A stretch of DNA of 64,000 nucleotides from Streptomyces sp. NBC_01217 (GCF_035994185.1 NZ_CP108538.1:2604001-2668000); one strand, 5' to 3'; positions 26,252-35,890 are shown, numbered from the stretch's first letter. A program made the numbers and translations. Notes: generated from the sequence alone by a model not told the origin.

Positions 26252-27532
26252 ATGTCCGAGCAGACACAGAGCACCACGGTGGACGACGCCGCCGGGGCCG
26301 GTGGCCGTGCCCCCTCCCGCCGGGCGCTGCTCGGCTGGGGCGGCGCCGGTCTCGCGCTGGGCGCGGTCGCGGCCGGTGGCGCGGTCGCCGCGGTGCGCAC
26401 GGAGAGCGACGCGGTACCGACCGCGGACAGCGGTGCGGCCGTGCCGTTCCACGGCGCGCACCAGGCCGGTATCGCCACCGCCGTACAGGACAGGCTGCAC
26501 TTCGCCGCGTTCGACGTGACGACGAAGGACCGCGCCGAGCTGATGGCGCTGCTCAAGGAGTGGACGCGGGCGGCCGAGCGGATGACGGCCGGTCACGCGG
26601 TGGGCGACGGTGCGTACGGCGGCCTCGCGGAGGCTCCGCCGGACGACACGGGCGAGGCGCTGGGCCTCAAACCGTCCCGGCTCACGCTCACCATCGGCTT
26701 CGGCCCCTCGCTGTTCGCCAAGGGCCGGTTCGGTCTGGAGGACAGGCGCCCCGAGGCGCTCGTCGATCTGCCGAAGTTCCCCGGCGACAACCTCGACACG
26801 GCCCGCAGCGGCGGCGACCTGTGCGTCCAGGCGTGTGCGGACGACCCGCAGGTCGCGGTGCACGCCATCCGCAACCTCGCCAGGATCGGCATGGGCCGCA
26901 CCGCGATCCGCTGGTCCCAGCTGGGCTTCGGCAAGACGTCCTCGACGACGCCCGACGCCCAGACCCCGCGCAACATGATGGGCTTCAAGGACGGCACCCG
27001 GAACATCTCCGGCACCGACACCGCCGCCCTCGACAAGCACGTGTGGGTCGGAGAGAAGGACGAGGCGGGCTGGATGACCGGGGGTTCGTACCTGGTGGCC
27101 CGGCGCATCCGGATGCACATCGAGACCTGGGACCGCACCGGGCTCCAGGAGCAGGAGGACGTCTTCGGCCGGGACAAGGGCGAGGGCGCCCCGGTCGGCA
27201 GGTCCAAGGAGCGCGACGAGCCGTTCCTGAAGGCGATGCTGCCGACCGCGCATGTGCGGCTCGCCCACCCGGACAGCAACGACGGTGCGACGATCCTGCG
27301 CCGCGGCTACTCCTTCACCGACGGCACGGACGGCCTCGGCAGGCTCGACGCCGGGCTGTTCTTCCTCGCCTACCAGCGTGATGTGCGCAAGGCCTTCATT
27401 CCGCTGCAGCGCCGCCTCGCGGCGCACGACGCACTCAACGAGTACATCCAGCACGTTGGTTCGGCGCACTTCGCCGTCCCGCCGGGCGTCCGCGACAAGG
27501 ACGACTGGTGGGGCCGGGCGCTGTTCTCGTAA
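26252..27532 (+). CDS. efeB: EfeB, Tat-exported DyP-type peroxidase/deferrochelatase
   Basis: A 426-residue heme peroxidase. The N-terminus SRRALLGWGGAGLALGAVA is a twin-arginine signal. The catalytic GFKDGTRN (GxxDG motif) and a later Phe/Arg-rich RRGYSFTDGTDGLGRLDAGLFF belong to the dye-decolorising peroxidase family. EfeB oxidises ferrous iron, or releases iron from heme, for import by EfeU. Start ATG at 26252 after GGGGAGG. The middle gene of the efeO-efeB-efeU operon. Confidence 0.94.
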   Translation: MSEQTQSTTVDDAAGAGGRAPSRRALLGWGGAGLALGAVAAGGAVAAVRTESDAVPTADSGAAVPFHGAHQAGIATAVQDRLHFAAFDVTTKDRAELMALLKEWTRAAERMTAGHAVGDGAYGGLAEAPPDDTGEALGLKPSRLTLTIGFGPSLFAKGRFGLEDRRPEALVDLPKFPGDNLDTARSGGDLCVQACADDPQVAVHAIRNLARIGMGRTAIRWSQLGFGKTSSTTPDAQTPRNMMGFKDGTRNISGTDTAALDKHVWVGEKDEAGWMTGGSYLVARRIRMHIETWDRTGLQEQEDVFGRDKGEGAPVGRSKERDEPFLKAMLPTAHVRLAHPDSNDGATILRRGYSFTDGTDGLGRLDAGLFFLAYQRDVRKAFIPLQRRLAAHDALNEYIQHVGSAHFAVPPGVRDKDDWWGRALFS

Positions 27533-27566
27533 CGGGACTCGAAGCAGACAGAGGGAGAACCGAGAC

Positions 27567-28538
27567 GTGTTCAGCAATTTCCTGATCGGCCTGCGCGAGG
27601 GCCTTGAGGCCAGCCTGGTCGTGTGCATTCTCATCGCCTACCTCGTGAAGACCGGCAACAGGAACAAGCTGGTGCCGATCTGGGTCGGGGTCGGGATCGC
27701 AGTCGTCGTCAGCCTGGCGTTCGGTGCCGGACTCGAATTCGGTTCGCAGGAGATGACGTTCAAGGCCCAGGAGGCGCTCGGCGGTTCGCTGTCGATCGTC
27801 TCGGTCGGCCTGGTCACCTGGATGGTCTTCTGGATGCGGCGCACCGCGCGGCATCTGAAGAAGGAGCTGCACGGCAAGCTCGACGCGGCGCTCGCGATGG
27901 GCACCGGCGCGCTGGTCGCCACGGCGCTCCTCGCGGTGGGCCGGGAGGGCCTGGAGACCTCGCTGTTCGTGTGGCGTGCGGTGCATGCCGCGGATGACGG
28001 CTGGCACCCGATGATCGGTGCGTTCCTCGGCATCGCGGCCGCCGTCGTGCTGGGCTGGCTGTTCTACCGCGGTGCGCTGAAAATCAACCTGGCGAAGTTC
28101 TTCACCTGGACGGGCGGCATGCTGGTGGTCGTCGCCGCGGGCGTGCTCGCGTACGGCGTCCACGACCTCCAGGAGGCCGAGTTCCTGGGCGGGCTCCACA
28201 ACCGGGCGTTCGACATCAGCGCCACGATCCCGCCTGACAGCTGGTACGGCACGCTGCTGAAGGGCACGTTCAACTTCCAGCCCGACCCGACCGTTCTCCA
28301 GATCACGGTGTGGGCGCTGTATCTGATCCCCACTCTCGCGCTGTTCCTCGCCCCGGTAGGGTTCGGACGGTCAGTGGGGGCGACGGATCAGAAGGCGCGG
28401 AAAGCAACGGATGAGAAGCCTGAGGCCGGTTCGGCCGGCGACGGTGCTCGTGACGGCGACGGTGCTGTGCATGACGGCGAGCGGGTGCGTGACGGTGCAC
28501 GGCGAGCTGGAAGTCGTACCGGCGTCGACGAAGTCTGA
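27567..28538 (+). CDS. efeU: EfeU, FTR1-type iron permease
   Basis: A 323-residue membrane protein with about seven hydrophobic segments. Two REGLE motifs (REGLEAS near residue 9 and REGLETS near 130) bind and relay iron in FTR1/EfeU permeases. Start GTG at 27567 behind GAGGGAG. The last 60 residues after FLAPVGFGR are hydrophilic and repetitive. They overlap, out of frame, the first 128 bases of the following lipoprotein gene, so this tail may be dispensable. Confidence 0.93.
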   Translation: MFSNFLIGLREGLEASLVVCILIAYLVKTGNRNKLVPIWVGVGIAVVVSLAFGAGLEFGSQEMTFKAQEALGGSLSIVSVGLVTWMVFWMRRTARHLKKELHGKLDAALAMGTGALVATALLAVGREGLETSLFVWRAVHAADDGWHPMIGAFLGIAAAVVLGWLFYRGALKINLAKFFTWTGGMLVVVAAGVLAYGVHDLQEAEFLGGLHNRAFDISATIPPDSWYGTLLKGTFNFQPDPTVLQITVWALYLIPTLALFLAPVGFGRSVGATDQKARKATDEKPEAGSAGDGARDGDGAVHDGERVRDGARRAGSRTGVDEV

Positions 28539-29403
28539 GGCCGCCAAGGCCCTTTCGGACTTCACCACCGCGTACAACGCCGCGGACAAGGCCTATGACC
28601 CGGCTCTGGACGCGGACCGGGTCACGGGCCCGCTCGGTGTGATCAACCAGGCCGGGCTGAAGGCCCGGCAGAAGAACAATCCGGACGGCAACGCGAACCA
28701 CACGCCGCTGGAGCTGACCGACGCCAGATATCTCGTCCCGCAGAAGGCCGGCTGGCCACGGTGGTTCCTCGCGGACACCGACTCCAACCGTGACGAGGAC
28801 GGCGGAAAGCTGGACACCCGCTGGCTGGTCGTCTTCGAGAAGTCCGGGCCCGGCGCGGGGTGGAAGGCCGCATATCTGTCGGTCGTCGCGCCGTCCGCAC
28901 TGCCCGGTTTCGCGAAGGACGGCGAAGGCGGGGCCGTGCCGGTGGCCGTGGACAGCGCCGAACTGACCGTGGCGCCCGAGGACTTGGGCACCCAGTACAC
29001 GCAGTACCTGCAGAAGGGCACCCCGGACGTCTTCGCTCCCGGCAGCGCGACGTCGGACTGGCGGGAGGCGCGCCGCACGACCCGGCGGGCGGGCTTCTCG
29101 TACCAGTACATCGACCAGCCCCTGGACAGCGGCACGTTCGCCCCGCTCGGCCTGGAGACGGACGACGGCGGAGCGCTGGTCTTCTTCAGCAGCAGGCACT
29201 ACGAACGGCAGACCGCGGCGAAGGGGCTGCGTCCGCCGCTCAACGCGGACGTGGAGGCTCTGCTGACCGGTGAGGTGAAGTCGACCCTCACCAAGGAGCG
29301 GGTCTCCAGCCAGCTGGTGTACGTCCCGAAGAAGGGTGCGGGGAACGGCAGGGTGGTCATGCTGAACCGCCTGCCGGGCCTGACGGCGGCAAAGGGTTCC
29401 TGA
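28411..29403 (+). CDS. Hypothetical lipoprotein in the efe operon
   Basis: A 330-residue exported protein. The N-terminus has RSLRPVRPATVLVTATVLCM and the lipobox TASGC. The mature part contains DFTTAYNAADKAYDPALDAD and tryptophan-rich GWPRWFLAD, with no motif I can name. It begins 128 bases inside efeU in a different frame and ends in a convergent terminator, so it is probably the last gene of the iron operon. Function unknown; an accessory iron-binding or envelope role is only inferred from position. Confidence 0.78.
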   Translation: MRSLRPVRPATVLVTATVLCMTASGCVTVHGELEVVPASTKSEAAKALSDFTTAYNAADKAYDPALDADRVTGPLGVINQAGLKARQKNNPDGNANHTPLELTDARYLVPQKAGWPRWFLADTDSNRDEDGGKLDTRWLVVFEKSGPGAGWKAAYLSVVAPSALPGFAKDGEGGAVPVAVDSAELTVAPEDLGTQYTQYLQKGTPDVFAPGSATSDWREARRTTRRAGFSYQYIDQPLDSGTFAPLGLETDDGGALVFFSSRHYERQTAAKGLRPPLNADVEALLTGEVKSTLTKERVSSQLVYVPKKGAGNGRVVMLNRLPGLTAAKGS

Positions 29404-29458
29404 CCGGGTCGAGCCCGTCCGGGGATCAGGACTCAGCGGTCACCGGACGGGCCCGGTC
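29402..29458. terminator. Bidirectional hairpin between convergent genes
   Basis: GACCGGG plus CCCGTCCGG (29402-29422, with a five-base bulge) pairs with CCGGACGGGCCCGGTC (29443-29458). It spans the stops of the lipoprotein gene and the convergent prim-pol gene and can end both transcripts. Confidence 0.65.
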
Positions 29459-30188
29459 ACCTCGTCAGCGGCCAGGCCACCGGGCCGTGGCCGACCTCGT
29501 CCGCGTACTGCGCACACGCGTCGGTGAGCGTCTCCAGCAGCGTCAGCGGATCGGGCAGCAGGTGCTCCGGCCCCCGCACCCACTGCACATCCAGCTCACC
29601 GGGCAGTTCGGCAGGCGGCAGGAGTACGTAGCTGCCGCGGCAGTGCCACCGCAGTCCCGGATGCTCGTCCATGGTCTCGGGGTGGCAGTCCAGCTCGCAG
29701 GGCCACCACTCGTCCTCGTCCTCGGGCGTACCGCGGGTGGCGGTGAAGAAGAGCATCCGGTCGTCGCCGGAGCGGGCGACGGGGCCGACGTCGATGCCTG
29801 CGGCGAGGAGCCGCTCCAGGGCCTGGGTGCCCGCGGACAGCGGCACGTCGAGCACGTCGTGGATCATGCCGGTCGCGGTGATGAAGTTGGCCTGTGGCTG
29901 ACTGCGGGCCCAGCGCTCGATCTGGGCGCGGTCGGTGGTGGACTGCGTCTGCCAGGCGAAGGAGACGGGGTGCCGGGCGGGGGTGGGACAGCCGATGCGT
30001 TCACACGAACATCGGTAGCCGATCGGGTGGGCGGCGGGCGCGATGGGCATTCCTGCCTCGGCGACAGCGAGAAGCAGCGCCTCCCGGGCTGTGCCGTCGG
30101 CCTCGCCCTGCTGCGGTTTGGGCCGGCGGCGAAGCCATTGGGAAAATTTGCTCTCTGAGCCGCGATAACGGCCGACATCGGCGCCCAT
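29457..30188 (-). CDS. Bifunctional DNA primase/polymerase N-terminal domain protein
   Basis: A 243-residue protein with the prim-pol-like pattern of Streptomyces chromosomal homologues: AVAEAGMPIAPAAHPIGYRCSCERIGCPTPARHP with metal-binding cysteines, FAWQTQSTTDRAQIERWARSQPQANFITATG, and DVLDVPLSAG in place of the catalytic DxD. The usual acidic pair is therefore weak or lost (DVP rather than DVD), so activity is doubtful. No helicase or replication genes are near. ATG at 30188. Confidence 0.75.
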   Translation of the reverse strand: MGADVGRYRGSESKFSQWLRRRPKPQQGEADGTAREALLLAVAEAGMPIAPAAHPIGYRCSCERIGCPTPARHPVSFAWQTQSTTDRAQIERWARSQPQANFITATGMIHDVLDVPLSAGTQALERLLAAGIDVGPVARSGDDRMLFFTATRGTPEDEDEWWPCELDCHPETMDEHPGLRWHCRGSYVLLPPAELPGELDVQWVRGPEHLLPDPLTLLETLTDACAQYADEVGHGPVAWPLTR

Positions 30189-30374
30189 CTATCCCCTTAC
30201 CTCAGCGTTGCCCCTGCCCATCGTCCCACCATCCTGCGCCTCGGGTGGCCGGAGTCCCGAAGCGGGGTACGGGAGACGATGCCATGAGCTGGGCACTATG
30301 CCACTCGATGTCATGAAATGACGGGTGGGTCTTCGGGTGCTCCAAGGCGCTCCCAGGGCGCGTTCAGGGCGCTC

Positions 30375-30992
30375 TCAGGGGTGCGCAAGCCCGCGCAGGG
30401 TGTAGTCGACGACGGTGTCCGCGTACGCGTGGGTGAGCGGGAGGGTGCGCAGCAGCCAGCGGTGGGTGAGCGGGCCCACAAGGAGTTCCAGGGCGATCCG
30501 CGGGTCGATGTCGGCGCGCACCTGGCCCGCTTCCTGGGCGGCGCGCAGCCGTGCGACATACAGCTGGAGCGAGGGATCGAGCAGTTTCCGGACAAATTCC
30601 GCGCCGAGTTGCGGGTCGACGATCCCCTCGGCGGCCAGCGCCCTGGTCGGCGCCTCGAAGGCGGGGTCGGTCAGCTCGTCGACGGTGGCGCGCAGTACGG
30701 CCTTGAGGTCGGCCGCGAGGTCGCCGGTGTCCGGGATGCCCTGTGCGCCGCCTCCGCCGTTCTCCCCGGCCGCGCGGTCACCGAGAGCGACGAAGGCCTC
30801 CAGGAGGACGGCCGCCTTGGAGGGCCACCACCGGTAGATCGTCTGCTTCCCCACGCCGGCCCGGGCAGCGATGGCCTCGATGGTGGTCCTGGGGTAACCC
30901 ACCTCGCCGACCAGCCCCAGCGCCGCGTCGTAGATCGCGCGGCGGGAGCGCTCGCTGCGCCGGCTGGCGTCGGGTGGCCGGTTCTCTACCAT
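30375..30992 (-). CDS. TetR-family transcriptional regulator
   Basis: A 205-residue regulator. The helix-turn-helix is in TTIEAIAARAGVGKQTIYRWWPSKAAVL near residues 30-55, and the C-terminal part is a helical ligand-binding domain of the TetR_C_7-like sort. Start ATG at 30992; a frame extension to 31106 would run into the divergent gene's upstream region. It is divergent from the dimethylargininase gene (170 bases between starts) and may control it. Confidence 0.87.
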   Translation of the reverse strand: MVENRPPDASRRSERSRRAIYDAALGLVGEVGYPRTTIEAIAARAGVGKQTIYRWWPSKAAVLLEAFVALGDRAAGENGGGGAQGIPDTGDLAADLKAVLRATVDELTDPAFEAPTRALAAEGIVDPQLGAEFVRKLLDPSLQLYVARLRAAQEAGQVRADIDPRIALELLVGPLTHRWLLRTLPLTHAYADTVVDYTLRGLAHP

Positions 30993-31161
30993 GCCGGTAA
31001 ATCTAGCAGCGGCACGAGTCGATACGTGTCGTCTCATCACCGTGTGGAACCACCCGATCGGATCACTGCGCGCGGGCCCCGGAGAGTGGACCATGGGCTC
31101 ACGCACACACCCGTGCGATGTCCCCCGGCAGGCGACCCCTGCTTTTCGTGAGGAGCCTTCA

Positions 31162-31977
31162 TTGCCTCGTGAAGCCGTACCCCGCCGTTACCTGATGTGC
31201 GCTCCGGTCCACTTCAGGGTGACGTACTCCATCAACCCCTGGATGGACCCGAGCAAGCCCGTGGATCTGCCGCTGGCCCAGACCCAGTGGGAGGATCTGC
31301 GCGACCGCTATCGCGCTCTCGGGCACACCGTGGAACTGCTCACCCCCCGGCCCGGACTGCCCGACATGGTATTCGCCGCCAATGGCGCCACCGTCATCGA
31401 CGGCCGGGTGCTCGGCGCCCGGTTCGCGTACCAGGAGCGGTACGAGGAGGCCGGGGCCCATCGCGAGTGGTTCCGCGACAACGGCTTCACCGAGATCCAT
31501 GAACCGGCCCACGTCAACGAGGGCGAGGGCGACTTCGCCGTCACCTCGTCGTATGTCCTGGCCGGGCGGGGCTTCCGGTCCAGTCCGCTCTCGCACGACG
31601 AGGCGCAGGAGTTCTTCGGGCGCCCGGTGATCGGGCTCGATCTGGTCGACCCGCGCTACTACCACCTGGACACGGCCCTGTCCGTGCTCGACGACGCGGG
31701 CGACGAGATCATGTACTACCCGGGCGCGTTCTCGCCGGGCAGCCGGTCGGTGCTGGCACGGCTCTTCCCGGACGCGCTGATCGCCCGGGAGGCGGACGCG
31801 GCGGCGCTCGGTCTGAACGCGGTGAGCGACGGCCTCCATGTGCTGCTGCCGCAGGGCGCCACGGGGCTCTTCGATCCGTTGCGGGCGCGCGGCTTCGAGC
31901 CGGTGCCGATGGATCTGGGCGAGCTGCTGAAGGGCGGCGGCAGTGTGAAGTGCTGCACGCAGGAGCTGCGCGGGTAA
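31162..31977 (+). CDS. Dimethylargininase (DDAH) family amidinotransferase/hydrolase
   Basis: A 271-residue enzyme of the guanidino-group-modifying fold that hydrolyses methylated arginines to citrulline and methylamines. The active-site residues are present: the substrate-binding acidic group in NEGEGDFAV, His in RYYHLDTALSVLD, and the nucleophilic Cys in SVKCCTQELRG near the end. Start TTG at 31162 with AGGAG 7 bases upstream; an upstream ATG in frame at 30991 would overlap the divergent tetR start. Confidence 0.9.
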   Translation: MPREAVPRRYLMCAPVHFRVTYSINPWMDPSKPVDLPLAQTQWEDLRDRYRALGHTVELLTPRPGLPDMVFAANGATVIDGRVLGARFAYQERYEEAGAHREWFRDNGFTEIHEPAHVNEGEGDFAVTSSYVLAGRGFRSSPLSHDEAQEFFGRPVIGLDLVDPRYYHLDTALSVLDDAGDEIMYYPGAFSPGSRSVLARLFPDALIAREADAAALGLNAVSDGLHVLLPQGATGLFDPLRARGFEPVPMDLGELLKGGGSVKCCTQELRG

Positions 31978-32050
31978 CCGCGGGCGCCGGACGCGCTCAA
32001 GCGCTCCCGGCCCTCCCGGCCCTCCCGTCCCTCAAGCGCTCCCGGCGCTC

Positions 32051-33058
32051 TCAGTCACCCGACGGACCCGTCCCGCGCGGCGGCCACTCCTCGCCCCACG
32101 CGATGTCCCGGGCGGCGCGGTACAGCTCGCCGTGCCGCTTGGTGACCGTGGAGCGCTTCAGCGCCTCCTCGCGGGTGCACAGGTCCAGCAGCACCTGTCC
32201 CTTGCGGATCTGCGGCTTGCGGGTGACGCGCGCCCGGGCGGGCTCCGTCCCGAAGCGGGTCGCCACGACGTAGCTGAACTTCTCGTCCTCGTACGGCAGT
32301 GAGCCGCCCTTGACCTGCCGGTGCAGCGAGGAGCGGCTGACCCGGGCCGAGAAGTGGCACCAGTCCGTGCCCGGCTCGATGGGGCAGGTGTCGTCGTGCG
32401 GGCAGGGCGCGGCGACCTTCAGCCCGGCCGCGATCAGCCGGTCGCGGGCCTCGATGATCCGGGCGTAGCCGTCGGGGGTGCCCGGTTCGACGACCACGAC
32501 CGCCTGGGCGGCGGCCGCCGCGGTGTCGACGAGCGCGGTGCGGACGTCCGCGGTCAGCTCCTTGAGCACGTAGGAGACGGTGATCAGGTCCGTGGGGGCG
32601 AGTTCGAGGCCCGCGCCGATCCGGGCCCGGCGCCACTCGGCGGTGCGCAGGGCGGGGATGCCGGAGATCGCGGCCAGTTCGCGGCCGAGGGCGAGTGCGG
32701 GTTCCGCCCAGTCCAGGACGGTCGTCCTCGGCCCCTCCCAGGCCCCTGCCACGGCCCAGCTCGCCGCCCCGGTGCCGCCGCCGACGTCGGTGTGTGTGGC
32801 GGGCGCCCAGTCCGGGGCGGTCTCCTGGAACGCGGCGAGGGCGGACCGTACCGCTTCGAAGGTCGCGGGCATCCGGTACGCGGCGTACGCGGCGACGTCG
32901 GAGCGGTCACGGAGCACCGGGGCGTCCGTGGGGGTGGTGCCGCGGTAGTTGGCGATCAGCCGGTCGACGGCCTGGGCCGCCTGCTTGGGCGGCAGCCCGT
33001 CGAGCAGTGCGGCCAGCGCCGTGCGCAGGGCTTCCGCGGTGGGGAGGGTGGCATTCAC
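32051..33058 (-). CDS. Rsm22-like small-ribosomal-subunit methyltransferase
   Basis: A 335-residue protein with the SAM motif THTDVGGGTGAASWA near residue 90 and a cysteine cluster CPHDDTCPIEPGTDWCHFSARVSRS, which in Rsm22 proteins binds a metal or iron-sulfur centre. The end PWGxEW-like AWGEEWPPRG is typical. Rsm22 homologues act on the small ribosomal subunit in mitochondria; the bacterial role is less clear. The start region TLPTAEALRTALAALLDGLP is the family's N-terminal helix. Divergent from the next gene. Confidence 0.82.
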   Translation of the reverse strand: MNATLPTAEALRTALAALLDGLPPKQAAQAVDRLIANYRGTTPTDAPVLRDRSDVAAYAAYRMPATFEAVRSALAAFQETAPDWAPATHTDVGGGTGAASWAVAGAWEGPRTTVLDWAEPALALGRELAAISGIPALRTAEWRRARIGAGLELAPTDLITVSYVLKELTADVRTALVDTAAAAAQAVVVVEPGTPDGYARIIEARDRLIAAGLKVAAPCPHDDTCPIEPGTDWCHFSARVSRSSLHRQVKGGSLPYEDEKFSYVVATRFGTEPARARVTRKPQIRKGQVLLDLCTREEALKRSTVTKRHGELYRAARDIAWGEEWPPRGTGPSGD

Positions 33059-33199
33059 CGACGAATTGTAGGCGGCGGCGAGCCGGCTGTTTCCGGCCTG
33101 CCACCGGCTCCGGACGGCGCCGGATCCGAACTGCCGTGGGAACTGCGCCAGTTGCTACGCTGACCGGCGCGAGGTCGGGATCGCCCATCGAGGGAAACC

Positions 33200-34507
33200 A
33201 TGAGACAGAAGATCGTGCGCCTGGTTCTGGTCGGCGGAGTGCTCCTGCTCGCCCTGCTTCTTCTGCTGGCCACCTGCGGCAGTGGTGAGAAGGCCTCCGA
33301 CAAGCCGGAGAAGCAGGTCGGGGCGAGTGCGGCCCCGGTGACACGGCTCACCGTCCCCTCCGTGTTCGCGACGGAGCACGGCTGGGAGCTCATCGGTACC
33401 TCGCCCGACTACGCGCTCTCCCGGACGACGGGGAGCCTCGCCTATCTCGTACGGATCTCGGACACCAAGTACCAGCTGCGGACCATCGACTCGGGGACCG
33501 GCGAGGCGGGCTGGCACGGCGAGAGCTGGCGGCCCCCGTCCCCTCAGCACTTCCCGAGACTCCTCCCGGTCACCGTGGACGAGCACGAGTACTTCGTGAC
33601 GTGGTCGTACGGGAAGGTCGGGGAGAACGCGCTGACCCCCGCCGACACGATCGTCTCGCTGGATGTGTACGACGTGCAGGACGGCTCCCGGCGGCGCGTC
33701 GAGGTGCCGTGGAACTCCGTACCAACGGTCTCGGCCACCGGCCCCGGCATCCTCATCAGCGACGGCCGGACGAGCAGCGCGGTGGTCGACCCGGTGACCG
33801 GCCGGGTGACGGAGGTCACCGCCGCCGCGCTCAAATACCCCAAGGGCTGCACGACCTGCAAGCAGCTCACCGAGGTGCGCGGGCTGGCGAAGAGGGGCCT
33901 GCTGGTCAGCGGGGCCAAGGAGTTCTGGGTGCAGGGCGGGTGGTTCAGCCGCGACGTCGCCCCCAAGGGCACCGACCGGCTCAGCGGAATCCCGACGTCG
34001 GTGATCCCGGGCCTGGTGCTGGCGAAGTGGCAGCTCGCGAAGGGGGCGGCGCGCGCCGCCACCCACGACCTGTGGACGGTGCACGACCTGGAGACGGGCA
34101 AGCCCCTGGCTTCGGTGGAGTGCAGCAAGCCCGCGATAAAGCCGGGCCAGTATCCGCAGCTCGTCGCCGCGCCCTCCGGCAGCTTCCTGGTGGCCGGACC
34201 GCTCGCCTTCGACCTGTCGACGAAGCGGGCGTTCTGCTTCGAGGGCGCGGACGGCACGAAACCGCTGACGCTGGCGTCGGTGAACGACGAGGGCGTCGCG
34301 TACGGCGCGGCGAACGCACGCAACGCGACGGACGTACTGGCCGGCGGCGGCACCCCCGTCGCGGTCGCGGTCAGGAGCGGCACGACGGGCGCCCTGCCCG
34401 CCAACCAGCTGGTCCCGGGCGCGGTGACATCGGACGGCGTCGGCCTGTTCCGCTGGACGGACGAGAAGGACCGCCCGCACCTGATCGGCTACCCGAGCGC
34501 CCGCTAG
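33200..34507 (+). CDS. Hypothetical membrane-anchored beta-propeller-like protein
   Basis: A 435-residue protein with one N-terminal membrane segment (VRLVLVGGVLLLALLLLLATC); the following CGSG could be a lipobox variant. The extracellular part has repeated strands of the PQQ/quinoprotein-like type (RTIDSGTGEAGW, VVDPVTGRVTEV, VHDLETGKPLAS), suggesting a seven-bladed propeller. No catalytic motif. ATG at 33200 after GAGGGAAACC. Function unknown. Confidence 0.72.
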   Translation: MRQKIVRLVLVGGVLLLALLLLLATCGSGEKASDKPEKQVGASAAPVTRLTVPSVFATEHGWELIGTSPDYALSRTTGSLAYLVRISDTKYQLRTIDSGTGEAGWHGESWRPPSPQHFPRLLPVTVDEHEYFVTWSYGKVGENALTPADTIVSLDVYDVQDGSRRRVEVPWNSVPTVSATGPGILISDGRTSSAVVDPVTGRVTEVTAAALKYPKGCTTCKQLTEVRGLAKRGLLVSGAKEFWVQGGWFSRDVAPKGTDRLSGIPTSVIPGLVLAKWQLAKGAARAATHDLWTVHDLETGKPLASVECSKPAIKPGQYPQLVAAPSGSFLVAGPLAFDLSTKRAFCFEGADGTKPLTLASVNDEGVAYGAANARNATDVLAGGGTPVAVAVRSGTTGALPANQLVPGAVTSDGVGLFRWTDEKDRPHLIGYPSAR

Positions 34508-34528
34508 GGCCGCCGCCCGGCCGCTCTT

Positions 34529-35890
34529 CTACGACGCCCGCTGCTGCCAGGGCCGGCACAGCGCCAGGAAGCAGGCCATCGCGCCCACCGCGCACACCAG
34601 CTGTACGAGCGCCATCGGAACGGCCGTCCCCTCGCCCGCGATCCCGACGAGCGGCGAGGCGATGGCGCCGATCAGGAACGACGACGTGCCGAGCAGCGCG
34701 GAGGCGGACCCGGCGGCGTGCTTCGTACGCATCAGGGCCTGCGCGTTCGTGTTCGGCATCGCGAGCCCCATCGCCGACATCAGCACGAAGAGCCCGGCCG
34801 CGACCGGGACCAGGCCCACGTGCCCGAAGACCCCGGACGTCATCAGCAGCAACGCGGCCGCCGCCAGCACGATGACCGCGAGCCCGAAGCCGAGCGCCTT
34901 GTCCAGACTGATCCGGCCGACCAGCACCTTGCCGTTGATCTGGCCCACGGCGATCAGGCCGACCGAGTTGATGCCGAAGAGCAGGCTGAACGTCTGCGGC
35001 GAGGCTCCGTAGATCTCCTGCACGACGAACGGCGAGGCGCTGACGTACGAGAAGAGGGCCGCGAAGGCGAGGCTGCCCGCGATCATGTAGCCGGTGAAGA
35101 CGCGGTCGGCGAGCAGCCCGCGCATGGTGCGCAGCGCGTCGCCGATGCCGCCGGTGTGCCGGTCCTGCGGCGGCAGGGTCTCGTGCAGCCACTTCCAGAC
35201 GATGAGGGTGAGCAGGACGCCGACGACGGTGAGGACGGCGAAGATCCCGCGCCAGTCGGTGAACCGCAGCACCTGTCCGCCGATGAGTGGCGCGACGACC
35301 GGTGCGACGCCGGAGATCAGCATCAGGGTGGAGAAGAACCTGGCCATCTCCACGCCGTCGTACATGTCGCGCACCACGGCACGGGAGATGACGATCCCCG
35401 CCGCACCGGCCAGTCCTTGCAGGAGGCGGAAGCCGATGAGGAGTTCGGTGGTGGGGGCGAAGACGCAGATCGCGGTGGCGACGACGTAGACGATCATGCC
35501 GAGGAGCAGCGGCCTGCGCCTGCCCCAGCGGTCGCTCATCGGCCCGACGACGACCTGCCCGAGCGCCATGCCGGTGAGGCAGGCGGTGAGGGTGAGCTGG
35601 ACGGTCGCGGCGGGGGCGTGCAGGGAGTCGGTGACCGCGGGCAGGGCCGGGAGGTACATGTCCATGGAGAGCGGCGGCAGTGCGGTGAGGCCGCCGAGGA
35701 CGAGGGTGACGAGGAGCCCGGTGCGCCGGGCCGCGCCGGTGGCGGCCGGATTCCCGTGAGGCGTGCCGGTGGCTTTCCCGGGAGGTGTGCCGGTGGCTGC
35801 GGGCCTCGCGGCCCGGGTCCCGGTGGTCGATATGTGTGTACGTTCCTGCTGGGCCCGGCTTGCGCCGCTCTCCGGCATTCTCATCTCCAT
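34529..35890 (-). CDS. Bcr/CflA-family multidrug efflux transporter (MFS)
   Basis: A 453-residue transporter with twelve hydrophobic segments after a 60-residue Gly/Thr-rich cytoplasmic leader. PLSMDMYLPALPAVTDSL and VVGPMSDRWGRRRPLLLG are the Bcr/CflA signatures. These proton-driven pumps export chloramphenicol, bicyclomycin and related compounds. The true start may be internal; the leader is repetitive (TPPGKATGTPHGNPAATG) and could be partly non-coding. Divergent from the oxidoreductase gene, 65 bases apart. Confidence 0.88.
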   Translation of the reverse strand: MEMRMPESGASRAQQERTHISTTGTRAARPAATGTPPGKATGTPHGNPAATGAARRTGLLVTLVLGGLTALPPLSMDMYLPALPAVTDSLHAPAATVQLTLTACLTGMALGQVVVGPMSDRWGRRRPLLLGMIVYVVATAICVFAPTTELLIGFRLLQGLAGAAGIVISRAVVRDMYDGVEMARFFSTLMLISGVAPVVAPLIGGQVLRFTDWRGIFAVLTVVGVLLTLIVWKWLHETLPPQDRHTGGIGDALRTMRGLLADRVFTGYMIAGSLAFAALFSYVSASPFVVQEIYGASPQTFSLLFGINSVGLIAVGQINGKVLVGRISLDKALGFGLAVIVLAAAALLLMTSGVFGHVGLVPVAAGLFVLMSAMGLAMPNTNAQALMRTKHAAGSASALLGTSSFLIGAIASPLVGIAGEGTAVPMALVQLVCAVGAMACFLALCRPWQQRAS

